Below are positions 1 to 12,041 of a stretch of 64,000 bases of DNA, in pieces (positions within the stretch are counted from its first letter, which is position 1; each line of letters begins with the position of its first letter). Location of the stretch: contig NZ_NTLB01000003.1 in the NCBI RefSeq assembly GCF_002514725.1, forward strand, positions 62,001-126,000, given 5' to 3'. Under the pieces are notes generated by a model. That model searched no databases and was not told the origin of the DNA. It saw only the letters and a list, made by a program, of their open reading frames with translations. This stretch comes from Mangrovitalea sediminis. Lineage in GTDB: Bacteria; Pseudomonadota; Gammaproteobacteria; Pseudomonadales; Oleiphilaceae. Position numbers and translations under genes: made by a program.

Positions 1-966
1 GCGCGGGCTGTGGTCGACGAAGGAGTTGACCCGGAGCGCCGGGGGATTGACCAGCGGTCGCCAGATCCATTCGCCGGCCCCGGTCCACATCGCCAGACCG
101 TCGGAGTCGTGAATTTCCGGTCGCCAGTCCTCGTCGACGCGGCGGTCGTTCTCGCCAACCAGGTACATGCTGGTCAATGGTGCAAGCCCCAGACGCTTTA
201 TCGGTTTGCGCGGATACAGGGCTGCGCTGATGTCCATCACCATATCCCGGCCCGGAAACAGGTCGAACACGTAGGCGCCGGTGGTGCTGGGCGAGTCGAG
301 CAGGGCGTAGACGGTCACCTTGTCCACGCCGGGCTTGGGTTTGACCAGCCAGAAGGCGACGAAATCCGGGAACTCCTCCCCGCTGGGCAGGGCCGTGTCG
401 ATGGCCAGTCCCCTGGCGGACATGCCGTACTGCATGGATTCGCCCACGGCCCGGAAATAGCTGGCGCCCTGGAACGCGGCCAGGTCCCGTTTGAAATCCG
501 TATGGAACTGGAGACGGAAGCCGGCATAGCCCAAATCCTCAGGCAACTTACCGAGCGGCTCCTTACCGCTGTAGTCAAAATAGCGGGGATCGTAGCCCAG
601 TTCCTGCGCCTCGCCGTCGATCACCTCGTACATGGTGACCGGGGTCTGGAAATACAGGCCCAGGTGGAAAAACTGCAGGTGGAAGTCGCTGCCCTTGTCC
701 TGCCAGAGCGATTTATCCGGACGGAAACGAATGGCCTGGTAATCGTCCCAGGAGATGTCTTTTAAGGATTTTGGCAAATCACCTTTGTGCGAGCGGTAGG
801 GCTTGGCGGATAGCTCGCGGGCATGGCCTTTCAGCCAGGCATAGTCGAAGGGTTTTTTCGGGCCGACGGGGCGGGCCTCGGCGCGAGGGCTGTCAAGCAA
901 TACTGAGAGCGGTATGCCGAAGGCGCCCAGTGCGGCGCTCATCTTGAGAAGGGTACGTCGATCCAT
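1..966 (-). CDS. opgD: Glucan biosynthesis protein D (OpgD/MdoD), 3' end outside the window
   Basis: Only the first 322 codons lie in the window, open to the left edge. The N-terminus MDRRTLLKMSAALGAFG is a twin-arginine signal sequence, with a likely cleavage site after PRAEA (residues about 27-31). This favours OpgD, which is Tat-exported, over its Sec-exported paralogue OpgG. The mature part reads as the family's beta-sandwich domain (KPFDYAWLKGHARELSAKPYR, then YQAIRFRPDKSLW and FFHLGLYFQTPVTMYEV). OpgD acts in the periplasm, where it shapes osmoregulated periplasmic glucans. The start ATG is at 966. No opgH or opgG is visible, so the gene appears to stand alone here. Family assignment is firm; OpgD rather than OpgG is likely from the signal peptide. 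Confidence 0.9.
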   Translation of the reverse strand, partial: MDRRTLLKMSAALGAFGIPLSVLLDSPRAEARPVGPKKPFDYAWLKGHARELSAKPYRSHKGDLPKSLKDISWDDYQAIRFRPDKSLWQDKGSDFHLQFFHLGLYFQTPVTMYEVIDGEAQELGYDPRYFDYSGKEPLGKLPEDLGYAGFRLQFHTDFKRDLAAFQGASYFRAVGESMQYGMSARGLAIDTALPSGEEFPDFVAFWLVKPKPGVDKVTVYALLDSPSTTGAYVFDLFPGRDMVMDISAALYPRKPIKRLGLAPLTSMYLVGENDRRVDEDWRPEIHDSDGLAMWTGAGEWIWRPLVNPPALRVNSFVDHSPR

Positions 967-3595
<2,629 letters not shown>

Positions 3596-3622
3596 TCGGC
3601 TGCGGAAACGCAGACAGACGGC

Positions 3623-3681
3623 GGCACCTGTTGCCGTTTTCAGGTGCCTAAACAACGCCCGGATACGATGTCCGGGCGTTG
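3623..3681 (+). terminator. Tandem hairpins after katG
   Basis: There are two consecutive perfect stems. GGCACCTG (3623-3630) pairs with CAGGTGCC (3641-3648). CAACGCCCGGA (3653-3663) pairs with TCCGGGCGTTG (3671-3681) and is followed by CTTATTTC. The second stem, 11 bp and GC-rich, is the likelier intrinsic terminator, though its T-tract is short. Confidence 0.7.
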
Positions 3682-3796
3682 CTTATTTCAGGGGGAGATT
3701 TTTGCCGATGCCTCAACTCGCCCACAGTTTTCGGGCCTTTCTGTTCGGCCTGACCTTGGCGGCTGGGGGCTCCGGGAAGCGCTGTCCTGACAGGGG

Positions 3797-4762
3797 TTAG
3801 TCGCGATAGAGATCAAGCATCGCGTTGGCCGTGTCGCGCAGGGCATCCCGCAGCTCCTTCGGTTCCAGCACTTCGATCTCCGCGCCCAGGCGCAGCAGTT
3901 CCAGGCTCGAGTGGCGGGGATCTCCCACGGGTATTGTGGCCCGGTGCCAGCCATCTGTATCCGGTTCGGGATCGATCTCGGTGGTGGCCCGGAAGGAATT
4001 CGGATACAGGTGTTCCAGTAGGCGCATGCCTCGCGGTGTCAGCCTGACCCTTGCCTGGTGGGAATATAGCTCCGATTCCAATCGCTGGAGACTGTCGTGC
4101 CAGTACTTCGCGAGGTCGAAATCCTCCGGTCGCTCAAAGCGGCCATCCAGGACGTTGAGTTCCTGGATGCGTGAGACGCGGTAGGTGCGAATGCTCCCTT
4201 CCACCTGGCCGACGATATACCAGGCGCCGCCCTTGAGCACGATGCCCAGTGGCTCAAGTTGCCTTTCGCGTTCGCCGTTCCAACTGGTGTAATGGACCCG
4301 TATCGGTCGCTGATCCCACACTGCCTTGGCGATGGTCGGCAACGACGGCGGCTGCTCCGAGTCGGTAAACCAGGCCGGGGCATCGAGGAGAAAGGTGGCT
4401 CGGATACGCTCGGCACTGGCGCGGACATCGGGCGGCAGGGCGGCCAGTAGCTTGAGTTCGGCCATCGGCATGACCGGCCCCAGACCGAGATCGGTGGCAG
4501 GACCGCTCAACCCTGCCAGGAAAAGCGCTTCGGCCTCTTCGGAGGACAGGCCGTTGAGGCGGGTTCGGTAACCGTTGAGCAGACGATAACCACCCTCTGG
4601 GCCGCGGTCCGCGTAGACCGGAATGCCCAGCTCGCTCAGTGTTTCAATGTCCCGGTAGATGGTTCTGTGCGATACGCCACAAGCATCGGCGAGGGCGGGT
4701 GCCGTCACCAGTTCGCGGGATTGCAGTGTCATGAGGATTTTCAGTAGTCGGCCAGCGCGCAC
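3797..4762 (-). CDS. YafY-type transcriptional regulator (HTH + WYL domains)
   Basis: 321-residue DNA-binding protein. The N-terminal winged helix is clear (TAPALADACGVSHRTIYRDIETL, about residues 19-41), followed by the family motif GIPVYADRGPEGGYRLL. A WYL domain follows at about 140-220 (RIQELNVLDGRFERPEDFDL in its extended part). WYL domains generally bind ligands or nucleic acids and set repressor activity. The start is GTG at 4762, with GGGAG about 10 bases upstream. The gene diverges from a glutathione S-transferase 168 bp away, and regulators of this type often control the divergent neighbour. The effector is unknown. Confidence 0.88.
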   Translation of the reverse strand: MRAGRLLKILMTLQSRELVTAPALADACGVSHRTIYRDIETLSELGIPVYADRGPEGGYRLLNGYRTRLNGLSSEEAEALFLAGLSGPATDLGLGPVMPMAELKLLAALPPDVRASAERIRATFLLDAPAWFTDSEQPPSLPTIAKAVWDQRPIRVHYTSWNGERERQLEPLGIVLKGGAWYIVGQVEGSIRTYRVSRIQELNVLDGRFERPEDFDLAKYWHDSLQRLESELYSHQARVRLTPRGMRLLEHLYPNSFRATTEIDPEPDTDGWHRATIPVGDPRHSSLELLRLGAEIEVLEPKELRDALRDTANAMLDLYRD

Positions 4763-4844
4763 GCCAAGAAACTCCCATCCGTGTGTGACCTGTCTCCGTT
4801 CCGCAGGCGGGAATGCCCCGGGCGGATTCAGCGCTTTCCTAATA

Positions 4845-4862
4845 TGACAGGAACTGACAGGT
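4845..4862. promoter_or_regulatory. Candidate operator: TGACAGG direct repeats between WYL regulator and GST
   Basis: TGACAGGAAC is followed at once by TGACAGGTAA, giving two TGACAGG units one helical turn apart. The inverse, ACCTGTC, appears at 4788-4794. The location between a WYL regulator and its divergent neighbour makes this the best candidate binding site. Confidence 0.4.
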
Positions 4863-4930
4863 AAGGGGGATTATGCTGTCGAGGTCGTACTGACGACAAC
4901 CCAAGGACCCCGCGAATAAGGACCGATGCC

Positions 4931-5584
4931 ATGAGTACCGACCAGAAACTGGTGTTGTTTCATTCCCCCCAGACCCGTTCATCCGGAACCCTGTTCCTGC
5001 TGGAAGAATTGGGTGCTGCCTACGATCTGCATATCCTGAATATGAAAGCGGGGGAAAACCGCGAACCGGCCTATCTGAAGATCAATCCGCTGGGCAAGGT
5101 ACCGGCGTTGCTGCATGGCGAAGCACTGATTACCGAGCAGGTGGCGATTGCCATATACCTGGGCGACCTGTTCCCTGAAGCGGGGCTGACGCCGGCCATC
5201 GGCGATCCGCGCAGGGGACCCTATCTGCGCTGGCTGGTGTATTACGGCAGTTGCTTCGAGCCCGCCATCGTCGATCGTTTCCTGAAACACGAGCCTGCTC
5301 CGCCTTCAACCTCGCCCTATGGCGATTTCGACACCATGCTATCCACCCTTGTCGCCGAGATTACCGACAAGCCCTATCTGCTGGGGGACGCACCGACGGT
5401 GGCGGACATGTTGTGGGGGACGGCCCTCAACTGGGTAACGATGTTCGGGATGGTGGAGCGAACGGCGATCATCGGCCGCTATATCGACCGTATCACGTCG
5501 CGGCAGGCCTATGTCGATGTTATGGCAAGGGACGCCGTTTTAGCCGCCGAGCATGAGGCGGCGACCAACGCCGGTAAGGGCTAG
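4931..5584 (+). CDS. Glutathione S-transferase family protein
   Basis: 217-residue soluble enzyme with a thioredoxin-like N-terminal domain (residues 6-85) and an all-alpha C-terminal domain. The N-terminal SPQTRSSGTLFLLEEL supplies the catalytic Ser/Thr region, and KINPLGKVPALL contains the conserved cis-proline. ALITEQVAIAIYLGDLF is the glutathione gamma-glutamyl contact region. The substrate cannot be told from sequence; detoxification of electrophiles is the general role. AAGGA lies 9 bases before the ATG. The stop codon overlaps the convergent diguanylate cyclase stop in a shared CTAG. Confidence 0.85.
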   Translation: MSTDQKLVLFHSPQTRSSGTLFLLEELGAAYDLHILNMKAGENREPAYLKINPLGKVPALLHGEALITEQVAIAIYLGDLFPEAGLTPAIGDPRRGPYLRWLVYYGSCFEPAIVDRFLKHEPAPPSTSPYGDFDTMLSTLVAEITDKPYLLGDAPTVADMLWGTALNWVTMFGMVERTAIIGRYIDRITSRQAYVDVMARDAVLAAEHEAATNAGKG

Positions 5585-6738
5585 AAAGCGTCGGCGATGA
5601 CGATACGATTACGGCCCTGTGTCTTGGCTTCGTAAAGCGCCGAGTCGGCCCGGTTGATGGTGTTGTCTGGCTCTTCCTCGGGCCAGTGCTCGGCGACGCC
5701 AATCGATACCGTAATCCGGAAGGCGTTATCGATGGAAGGGAACCGCAGGGTCTCGATCTGCTGGCGTACCCGCTCGGCCTTGATTCTGGCACCTTCCAGA
5801 GAGGTCTGGGGGAGGATCAGCAGGAATTCCTCGCCACCGTAACGACCAAAGCAATCGATATTGCGCAGGTCGTTCATGACTGCTTCCGCGACGCGCTTGA
5901 GCACTTCATCGCCAGCGATGTGGCCATACTGGTCATTGACCTGTTTGAAGAAGTCGATATCCAGGATGCAGACGCTGAAGGGGCCATTGGCGCGCCGCTG
6001 GCGGTTGATTTCTTTGGCCATTACGTAGAAGAGGTGGCGGCGGTTGAAGACGCCGGTCAGGGCATCGCGGCTGGCCAGTTCCTGTATCCGTGCCAAAGCG
6101 CTGTTCAACTCCTCCATGGCGCTTTGCAATTCCCGGTTGCGATGTCGCAGCTTTTCCCGCAGTCCGTTGATAAAACCGCCAATGACGGCAATTTGCGCCA
6201 GTACCAGCATCAGTGCGAATAGCTGCAGCAGCTCCAGTGGCCCGCTCAATACCTGAGGACGCTGCCAATGGAGCATGACCATGAGCGCGCCGTACAGCAG
6301 GAAAAAGATCAGTACCACTGCCAGGAACTGACGCGTATTGAGCGCGAGAATGCCATACAGGGCGGGCACAATCGCAATGAACAGGAAAATGGCCCTGGCC
6401 TGGCCCGCATCGAGAAAATACATGACGTACAGGGCGGGGAGCAGGGAGGCAACCATCTGCACCGCGGTCAGGCTGGGGTCGCGAAACCGCAGGTTGAGAT
6501 TGGTCTGGAAGGCGACCAGGAAACCCAGGTTGATCGCTATGGAGAACATCAGGTAGTGCGCCAGTACCCTCAAGGGGATCATGCCCTGGTACCAGCAAAA
6601 TGCGACGACCGTGAAGGTCACCATATAGGACGCGAACGACATCGCAAGACGGCGCTTGCGCAGTTGTTGTTCTGCCTGGAGTTTCTGTTTGGCTTCAGCC
6701 GCTTCGGTGGGTGTGAAAGCAGCTGTCGAGGCATCCAT
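5581..6738 (-). CDS. Membrane diguanylate cyclase (GGDEF)
   Basis: 385-residue enzyme predicted to make cyclic di-GMP from two GTP. Residues about 30-200 contain roughly six membrane segments (for example LAMSFASYMVTFTVVAFCW and FLAVVLIFFLLYGALMVML). A short coiled coil follows (ELQSAMEELNSALARIQELA), then the GGDEF domain beginning DALTGVFNRRHLF. The signature is intact: GRYGGEEFLLILP. The inhibitory I-site RxxD (RNID) sits exactly five residues before GGEEF, so product inhibition is expected. I preferred the ATG at 6738, with GGAG 9 bases upstream, over an in-frame ATG at 6798. Confidence 0.92.
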   Translation of the reverse strand: MDASTAAFTPTEAAEAKQKLQAEQQLRKRRLAMSFASYMVTFTVVAFCWYQGMIPLRVLAHYLMFSIAINLGFLVAFQTNLNLRFRDPSLTAVQMVASLLPALYVMYFLDAGQARAIFLFIAIVPALYGILALNTRQFLAVVLIFFLLYGALMVMLHWQRPQVLSGPLELLQLFALMLVLAQIAVIGGFINGLREKLRHRNRELQSAMEELNSALARIQELASRDALTGVFNRRHLFYVMAKEINRQRRANGPFSVCILDIDFFKQVNDQYGHIAGDEVLKRVAEAVMNDLRNIDCFGRYGGEEFLLILPQTSLEGARIKAERVRQQIETLRFPSIDNAFRITVSIGVAEHWPEEEPDNTINRADSALYEAKTQGRNRIVIADAF

Positions 6739-6982
6739 CGTCGTTAACTCCGGTGTCCTTTCGGGTTGACGTATTAGTGTTCTGCCAAGTCGCGGCAATT
6801 ATTGCAAATTTGTGAAAGTGTAGTCGTGTTTTACGGAATGTCCCGTGAATGACGCGAATTTGTTTTCTCAACCATAATGTCGACTACCGGAACGATCGAT
6901 GCCGATTCTAGTATGGGTGTGTTCCTGTTCCCGGACGTTGCCGGGACGGGACTGGGTCTTACCGAAGCAGGGATAGTCAATC

Positions 6983-9154
6983 ATGCAGAAAGCGGCTCCG
7001 GCCTCCCGTCACAGCCTGTTCTCGTCCGGCGCCAACCGGTTGGCGTTCTATACCGCCCTGAGGGGAACGGTTGCGGCTGCAGTGCCTTTCCTGGTGCTGC
7101 GTACCTTGGGTTATCCCCTGGAGGCGATGTTTGCCACGATTGCCGTCCTGAACCTGTCGATTGCGGATTCGGGGGGACCCTACCGCCAGCGTTTGGTCGT
7201 AATGGGTACGATGGCGCTCATCATTCCGTTGATTCTGATGGCGGGTATGCGAAGCCGGGAGATCTGGTGGCTGGCCGTCGGGTTGATGTTCGTAGTGTCC
7301 ATGGTGGGCGGCATGGCGCGTTTGTTTGGCCCGGCCGGGACATCGGTCGGCTTGCTGAGCGGGGTCGTCTGCCTGATCGGCATTGAAGTGCCGGGTGACT
7401 GGAAACACAGCCTGATCTGTGCCGGCAGCTATTTTGTCGGCGCTTCCTGGACGCTGCTGATGGCACTCATCGTCTGGCGTCTGCGGCCGTACCGGCGGGT
7501 ACGCTACGAGATTGGCGAAAGCTTTCGTCAACTGGCGGAAGCGGTGAGTTTGCTGGGCGTACGCTGTGCGTCGCCGCAACACGATTGCGAGGCCGACCTG
7601 GCGGAGGCCCAGGTAAAGGTCCGGGCCGCCATCGAGCAGGCCGAACAAACCCTGGGCGAAACGCTCAATCAAACGGCGACGTTACCGGCTTTCCTCGACG
7701 ACCTCATCGTCCTGGCGCGAGCCGCTTCCCGCATCAGCGCCTCGGCAGGTAGCCTGGCGGGCGCCTTGAATCTCGACGATATCTACAAGTATCCGCAGGA
7801 GGCCAGGGCCGAGCTGGGCTCTGTGTTGGCGGAAATCGAGGCCGGTTGCAGGGATATCGCGCAACGCCTGCTGGAGGAGCCGGATACCATCGACCCCTCG
7901 TCTGCGGAAGAGCGGGCGCAACGCTGGCGCCGGATCGACCTGACCACGGGTGAACTGCCATCGCTGGAAGAGGCAGAAGCCTTTATCAACGTGATCAGGA
8001 GACAGCTGGAAACGGCCCAGCGCGTGGTGGATCGCCTGGGGAGCCAGGGCCATGGCGTGCGAATTCTGCCTCCGTTGCATGGACCTTCCTTCCCCAACTT
8101 CCGCTGGTCGACGATTCGTTCGAACCTCTCGTTCAACTCATTGATTTTTCGACATGCCATTCGGGTTGCTGTCGCAGCTTCCGCCGGAACCGCAGCCTTT
8201 GTCATCTGGAATATTCCTCATGGGATCTGGATACCGCTGACGGTCCTGATCGTTCTGCAGCCGCAATTGGGAGCAACCCTCAACCGGGCGATGCACCGCA
8301 CCGGCGGCACCTTGCTGGGCGCCATTCTGGCGGGAGTCCTGGTGTGGCTGTTTCGGGATTCTGCCGTCATCGATGCCTCTATCCTGGCGTGTTTTTTCAT
8401 GACACTGTTTTTCCTGCGACGGCACTACTGGGTCGCGATGATATTCCTGACGCCGTTGATCATCCTGTTGCTCAGCTTGCTGATCGATCGCCCCTGGATC
8501 GACATAATCGAGCGCATGGCGACGACCGTCGGTGGCGCTGCCGTTGCGTTGGCGGCGGGTTACCTGTTGTGGCCGAGCTGGGAATACCGTCGGCTGCCGG
8601 ATGAGATTGCCGATGCCACTGACGCCAATGCCCGCTACCTGTCGGCGGTGCTGCGAGCCGTGGATAGGGGAACCGAGGCGGGCTGGCCGCTGGCCGGCAT
8701 CCGGGCCCAGGCCGAGCTGGCGACGACCAATGCACGGGCCTCTCTTGAACGCATGCTGGCCGAGCCGGTGCGTATCCATGACGACACCCGTCGGGCGATT
8801 CCGCTGGTCGCTCACCTCGAACGCCTGACCCGGCATGTCACGCGACTCTCGATCTACTTGCACGCGACAGCCCATAGCGCGGTGCCGATGGCGGCATTGG
8901 CCGACGTCTTTGAGCGCAAAATGCGAGATATCAGCGACGCGGTTCATTCCGGACAGACCTACAGGGTCGATGAAAGTGTCGAGCAGGCCTATTCGCAAAA
9001 CCGGCGTGTCTGGCAGGCGGGCGATGAGAGCCCGGATATGGACTGGCAGATTGTCGATTCCCTGGTCGGCAGTGTGGTGGCTGACGTCAACAGTCTGCAG
9101 TCGGTGCTGGCCGACAGCCGGAATCCGGCCCCCTCGGTCATTAAAACTTCTTAA
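6983..9154 (+). CDS. FUSC-family membrane protein (aromatic-acid exporter/YccC type)
   Basis: 723-residue inner-membrane protein. It has two blocks of hydrophobic helices (about residues 20-165 and 385-525), each followed by a long soluble helical part, which is the duplicated FUSC architecture of AaeB-like exporters. The second block contains GIWIPLTVLIVLQPQLGATLNRAMHR, with the conserved PLTV.....P...AT..R..HR..GT signature, followed by TGGTLLGA. No AaeA-like membrane-fusion partner or AaeX is adjacent, so transport function is inferred from family only. The Shine-Dalgarno sequence is weak. A promoter for the next gene sits directly after the stop. Confidence 0.82.
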   Translation: MQKAAPASRHSLFSSGANRLAFYTALRGTVAAAVPFLVLRTLGYPLEAMFATIAVLNLSIADSGGPYRQRLVVMGTMALIIPLILMAGMRSREIWWLAVGLMFVVSMVGGMARLFGPAGTSVGLLSGVVCLIGIEVPGDWKHSLICAGSYFVGASWTLLMALIVWRLRPYRRVRYEIGESFRQLAEAVSLLGVRCASPQHDCEADLAEAQVKVRAAIEQAEQTLGETLNQTATLPAFLDDLIVLARAASRISASAGSLAGALNLDDIYKYPQEARAELGSVLAEIEAGCRDIAQRLLEEPDTIDPSSAEERAQRWRRIDLTTGELPSLEEAEAFINVIRRQLETAQRVVDRLGSQGHGVRILPPLHGPSFPNFRWSTIRSNLSFNSLIFRHAIRVAVAASAGTAAFVIWNIPHGIWIPLTVLIVLQPQLGATLNRAMHRTGGTLLGAILAGVLVWLFRDSAVIDASILACFFMTLFFLRRHYWVAMIFLTPLIILLLSLLIDRPWIDIIERMATTVGGAAVALAAGYLLWPSWEYRRLPDEIADATDANARYLSAVLRAVDRGTEAGWPLAGIRAQAELATTNARASLERMLAEPVRIHDDTRRAIPLVAHLERLTRHVTRLSIYLHATAHSAVPMAALADVFERKMRDISDAVHSGQTYRVDESVEQAYSQNRRVWQAGDESPDMDWQIVDSLVGSVVADVNSLQSVLADSRNPAPSVIKTS

Positions 9155-9167
9155 TCTCGCCTATAAT
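9139..9167 (+). promoter_or_regulatory. Sigma-70-type promoter for the 9234 gene
   Basis: A perfect -10 hexamer TATAAT lies at 9162-9167. CATTAA, a poor -35 box, lies 17 bases upstream across the end of the FUSC gene. The predicted start is near 9174, giving a leader of about 60 nt. Confidence 0.5.
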
Positions 9168-9233
9168 GCTGGCTGGGAAGCCTGGGCAATGGGCGCCGGG
9201 CTGTCGTCGATATTGCACGAAAAGGAGTGTTTT

Positions 9234-9992
9234 ATGAAGGACGTATATGCGGCCCCGCAAGCCGACCTGGAGGTTCCCGTTACCCTGAAAGACTACGGGT
9301 CGGTGGAGCAGGGAATCAGTGGCCAGTATGAGCTGCGTATCGGCGACATTATTCGTGAGGCCTGGGAGAAGACCAAGGGCGTTAAAGGCAGTTTTGTCCT
9401 TGCTTTCGTGTTCTATTTCCTGATTTCGGTGGTGCTCAACGGCGCTTTTCGTCTGTTGGGATACGTCTGGCTGGGTACTCAGAATCCTGGGCTTCATGGT
9501 GACTTCCATGCAGGCTTCTTCGTGATTCAGCAACTGGTCTCTATCCTGGTCACCATGCCGCTGGCGGTCGGGCTGTTCATGATGGGGGTGCGGCGAGCGG
9601 TCGACGCCCCTGTCCGGGCGACCATGATTTTCGCGTATTACGGTAAGTCGCTGACTTTTCTGGCAGCCATTGTGTTGATTTGTGTACTGATCATGATCGG
9701 GCTTGTGTTGCTGATCGTACCGGGCATCTATCTGGCATTTGCCTATTACCTGAGTCTGCCGTTGATGGTCGATAAAGGCCTCTCGATCTGGGCCGCGATG
9801 GAAACCTCACGCAAGGCGATTTCCAAGCGTTGGTTCACCTTTGCCGGCCTGTACATCCTCTTGGGCCTGATCGGCATCCTGGCGGCGATTCCGCTGCTTA
9901 TCCCCTTGATTTGGGTGGGGCCGATGATCATTATCGCCGGCGGTATCATGTACCGGAATATCTTCGGTTGTGAGGCTGAAACCGTCGCCTGA
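9234..9992 (+). CDS. Polytopic inner-membrane protein of unknown function
   Basis: 252 residues. A polar N-terminus of about 45 residues (MKDVYAAPQADLEVP...) precedes roughly five or six membrane segments, including GSFVLAFVFYFLISVVL and FLAAIVLICVLIMIGLVLLIVPGIYLA. The PGIYLAFAYYLSLPLMVDKG...A.E.SRK.....W signature occurs in DUF975/YciC-like membrane proteins, where a conserved loop reads A..SR....W. AAAAGGAG ends 6 bases before the ATG, a strong start. An extension of the same frame back to 8835 overlaps the FUSC gene and is not coding. No function is proposed. Confidence 0.85.
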   Translation: MKDVYAAPQADLEVPVTLKDYGSVEQGISGQYELRIGDIIREAWEKTKGVKGSFVLAFVFYFLISVVLNGAFRLLGYVWLGTQNPGLHGDFHAGFFVIQQLVSILVTMPLAVGLFMMGVRRAVDAPVRATMIFAYYGKSLTFLAAIVLICVLIMIGLVLLIVPGIYLAFAYYLSLPLMVDKGLSIWAAMETSRKAISKRWFTFAGLYILLGLIGILAAIPLLIPLIWVGPMIIIAGGIMYRNIFGCEAETVA

Positions 9993-10128
9993 TCCCCGGC
10001 GAAGGTCTGTCCAAGTTCCACTCTGTTGACCCGTGTCAAAGCTGATGGCGGGCCGTCAGCGCACACTGCAAGTCTTTAATGCAGACCCGGTTTTGCCGTT
10101 TTCGCCGGGTCCGATATGGGAAGACGAT

Positions 10129-12015
10129 ATGGCGAGCCCGCTCAACCAAAACCGCATTGCACTCTGGTGGTATGTCCTGGTGGGTGTGATGATCATGCTC
10201 ACCGTGCAGAGCTATCTGCAGGAACCTTCCCGCACCACCATCCAGTACAGTGACTTCAAGGCGCTCCTCAAGGCCGGGGATATCCGGAACCTGTCGTTGG
10301 CTGAGCACCAGATTATGGGCGAGCTACGGGTCAAAGGTGCGTTGCCCTCCTCGTTATCGGCCGATACGGCCGCGGCGTTGAAGACCTTGGGGACGGGCGA
10401 TCACGCCTTCGTGACCAATCGGGTTGTCGACCCGCAACTGGTTGAGAGCCTGGATAAGGCCGGGGTTGCGTATCGCGGCGTGACCCAGAACCGCTGGCTG
10501 TCGACGATCCTGGCCTGGGTATTCCCCCTGCTGATCCTGTTCGTTTTCTGGAGTTTCATGCTGCGGCGAATGGGCGGCGGCGGTGCGGGAATGATGGCGA
10601 TCGGCAAGAGCCGGGCAAAGGTCTATATGGAAACCGACACCAAGGTGACCTTTACCGATGTCGCCGGTGTCGACGAGGCGAAGCAGGAACTGATGGAAGT
10701 CGTCGAGTTCCTGCGAGAGCCCCAACGATATGGCCGATTGGGCGCGAGGATTCCCAAGGGGGTGTTGCTGGTAGGGCCTCCCGGCACCGGCAAGACGCTG
10801 TTGGCCCGTGCGGTGGCCGGTGAGGCGGGGGTTCCCTTCCTGTCGATCAGCGGCTCCGAGTTTGTCGAGCTCTTTGTGGGGGTTGGAGCGGCCCGGGTGA
10901 GAGACCTGTTCGAGCAGGCGCGTTCGAAGGCGCCGGCGATCATCTTCATCGACGAACTGGATGCCCTGGGACGTGCCCGTGGCGCGATGCCGGGGGGGGG
11001 CGTTGACGAGAAAGAGCAGACGCTCAACCAGTTGCTGGTGGAAATGGACGGTTTCGATCCCAGCAGCGGCCTGATTTTGCTGGCTGCGACCAATCGACCG
11101 GAAATCCTCGATCCCGCCCTGCTGCGGGCCGGCCGTTTTGACCGCCAGGTGCTGGTGGACCGTCCCGATCGTCCGGGAAGGGTGCAGATTCTCAATGTCC
11201 ATCTACGCAATATCCGACTGGCGCCGGCGTTGGATGTCGATCAGATAGCGGCGATGACGCCCGGATTTACCGGTGCGGATCTGGCAAACCTGATCAATGA
11301 GGCTGCGCTGCTGGCGACACGACGTGGGGCGGAGGCGGTGGAGCAACGGGACTTCATGGATGCGATCGAGCGCATTGTCGCCGGTCTTGAGAAGAAGCAG
11401 CGGTTGTTGATGCCGCGGGAGAAGGAAGTCATCGCGCACCATGAAATGGGGCATGCCCTGGTGGCCATGTCCCTGCCGGATGTCGATCCCGTGCACAAGG
11501 TGTCGATTATTCCCCGGGGGATCGGCGCCCTCGGTTACACGTTGCAGCGTCCCACCCAGGACCGCTTCCTGCTCACCCAGGAAGAGCTGGAGCATCGCAT
11601 GATGGTTCTACTGGGCGGGCGGGCGGCTGAGTACCTGATCTTCAATCAGCTCTCCACCGGGGCCATGGACGACCTGGCCAAGGCGACGGATATTGCCCGG
11701 CACATGGTAATGCGATACGGGATGAATCCAAAGCTGGGACACGTCACCTACGATGGTGAACAGAGCGGCTATCTGCAGAATACCTTCTCGTTCAAACCGC
11801 GGGAATACAGCGAAGAGACGGCCTTCGAAATCGACGAGGCGGTTCGAGAGCTGGTCGACAGGGCCTTTGACGAGGCGGTTGCGTTGTTGAAGAAACAGTC
11901 CAACAGGCTGCGTGAGGGCGCACGACGCTTGCAGGAACATGAAACGCTGGGAGAAGCTGAGCTGGCGGATCTGGCCAATGTCGCCGAGAATGGGGCCGCA
12001 GTTAATACGCCCTAA
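10129..12015 (+). CDS. ftsH: FtsH-family ATP-dependent zinc metalloprotease (second-type FtsH)
   Basis: 628-residue membrane AAA+ protease. A transmembrane helix at about 13-30 is followed by a periplasmic domain and a second helix ([19 protein letters not shown], about 130-148). The AAA module has Walker A GPPGTGKT, pore motif [15 protein letters not shown], Walker [12 protein letters not shown] and arginine fingers in LLRAGRFDR. The peptidase zinc site is HEMGH, where the common FtsH form is HEAGH. ATG 10129 has GGAAG 6 bases upstream. Housekeeping ftsH normally neighbours rlmE/folP; here the neighbours are a membrane protein and a cyclotransferase-like gene. With [12 protein letters not shown] and HEMGH this points to an additional, stress-type FtsH rather than the essential copy. 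Confidence 0.93.
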   Translation: MASPLNQNRIALWWYVLVGVMIMLTVQSYLQEPSRTTIQYSDFKALLKAGDIRNLSLAEHQIMGELRVKGALPSSLSADTAAALKTLGTGDHAFVTNRVVDPQLVESLDKAGVAYRGVTQNRWLSTILAWVFPLLILFVFWSFMLRRMGGGGAGMMAIGKSRAKVYMETDTKVTFTDVAGVDEAKQELMEVVEFLREPQRYGRLGARIPKGVLLVGPPGTGKTLLARAVAGEAGVPFLSISGSEFVELFVGVGAARVRDLFEQARSKAPAIIFIDELDALGRARGAMPGGGVDEKEQTLNQLLVEMDGFDPSSGLILLAATNRPEILDPALLRAGRFDRQVLVDRPDRPGRVQILNVHLRNIRLAPALDVDQIAAMTPGFTGADLANLINEAALLATRRGAEAVEQRDFMDAIERIVAGLEKKQRLLMPREKEVIAHHEMGHALVAMSLPDVDPVHKVSIIPRGIGALGYTLQRPTQDRFLLTQEELEHRMMVLLGGRAAEYLIFNQLSTGAMDDLAKATDIARHMVMRYGMNPKLGHVTYDGEQSGYLQNTFSFKPREYSEETAFEIDEAVRELVDRAFDEAVALLKKQSNRLREGARRLQEHETLGEAELADLANVAENGAAVNTP

Positions 12016-12041
12016 ATAGCGCTGGGACGGCTGGGCCCATC

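Noticed and set aside
8138-8998. 286-codon minus-strand frame inside the FUSC gene
   Set aside because: Shadow, rich in Gln/Arg, no motif.
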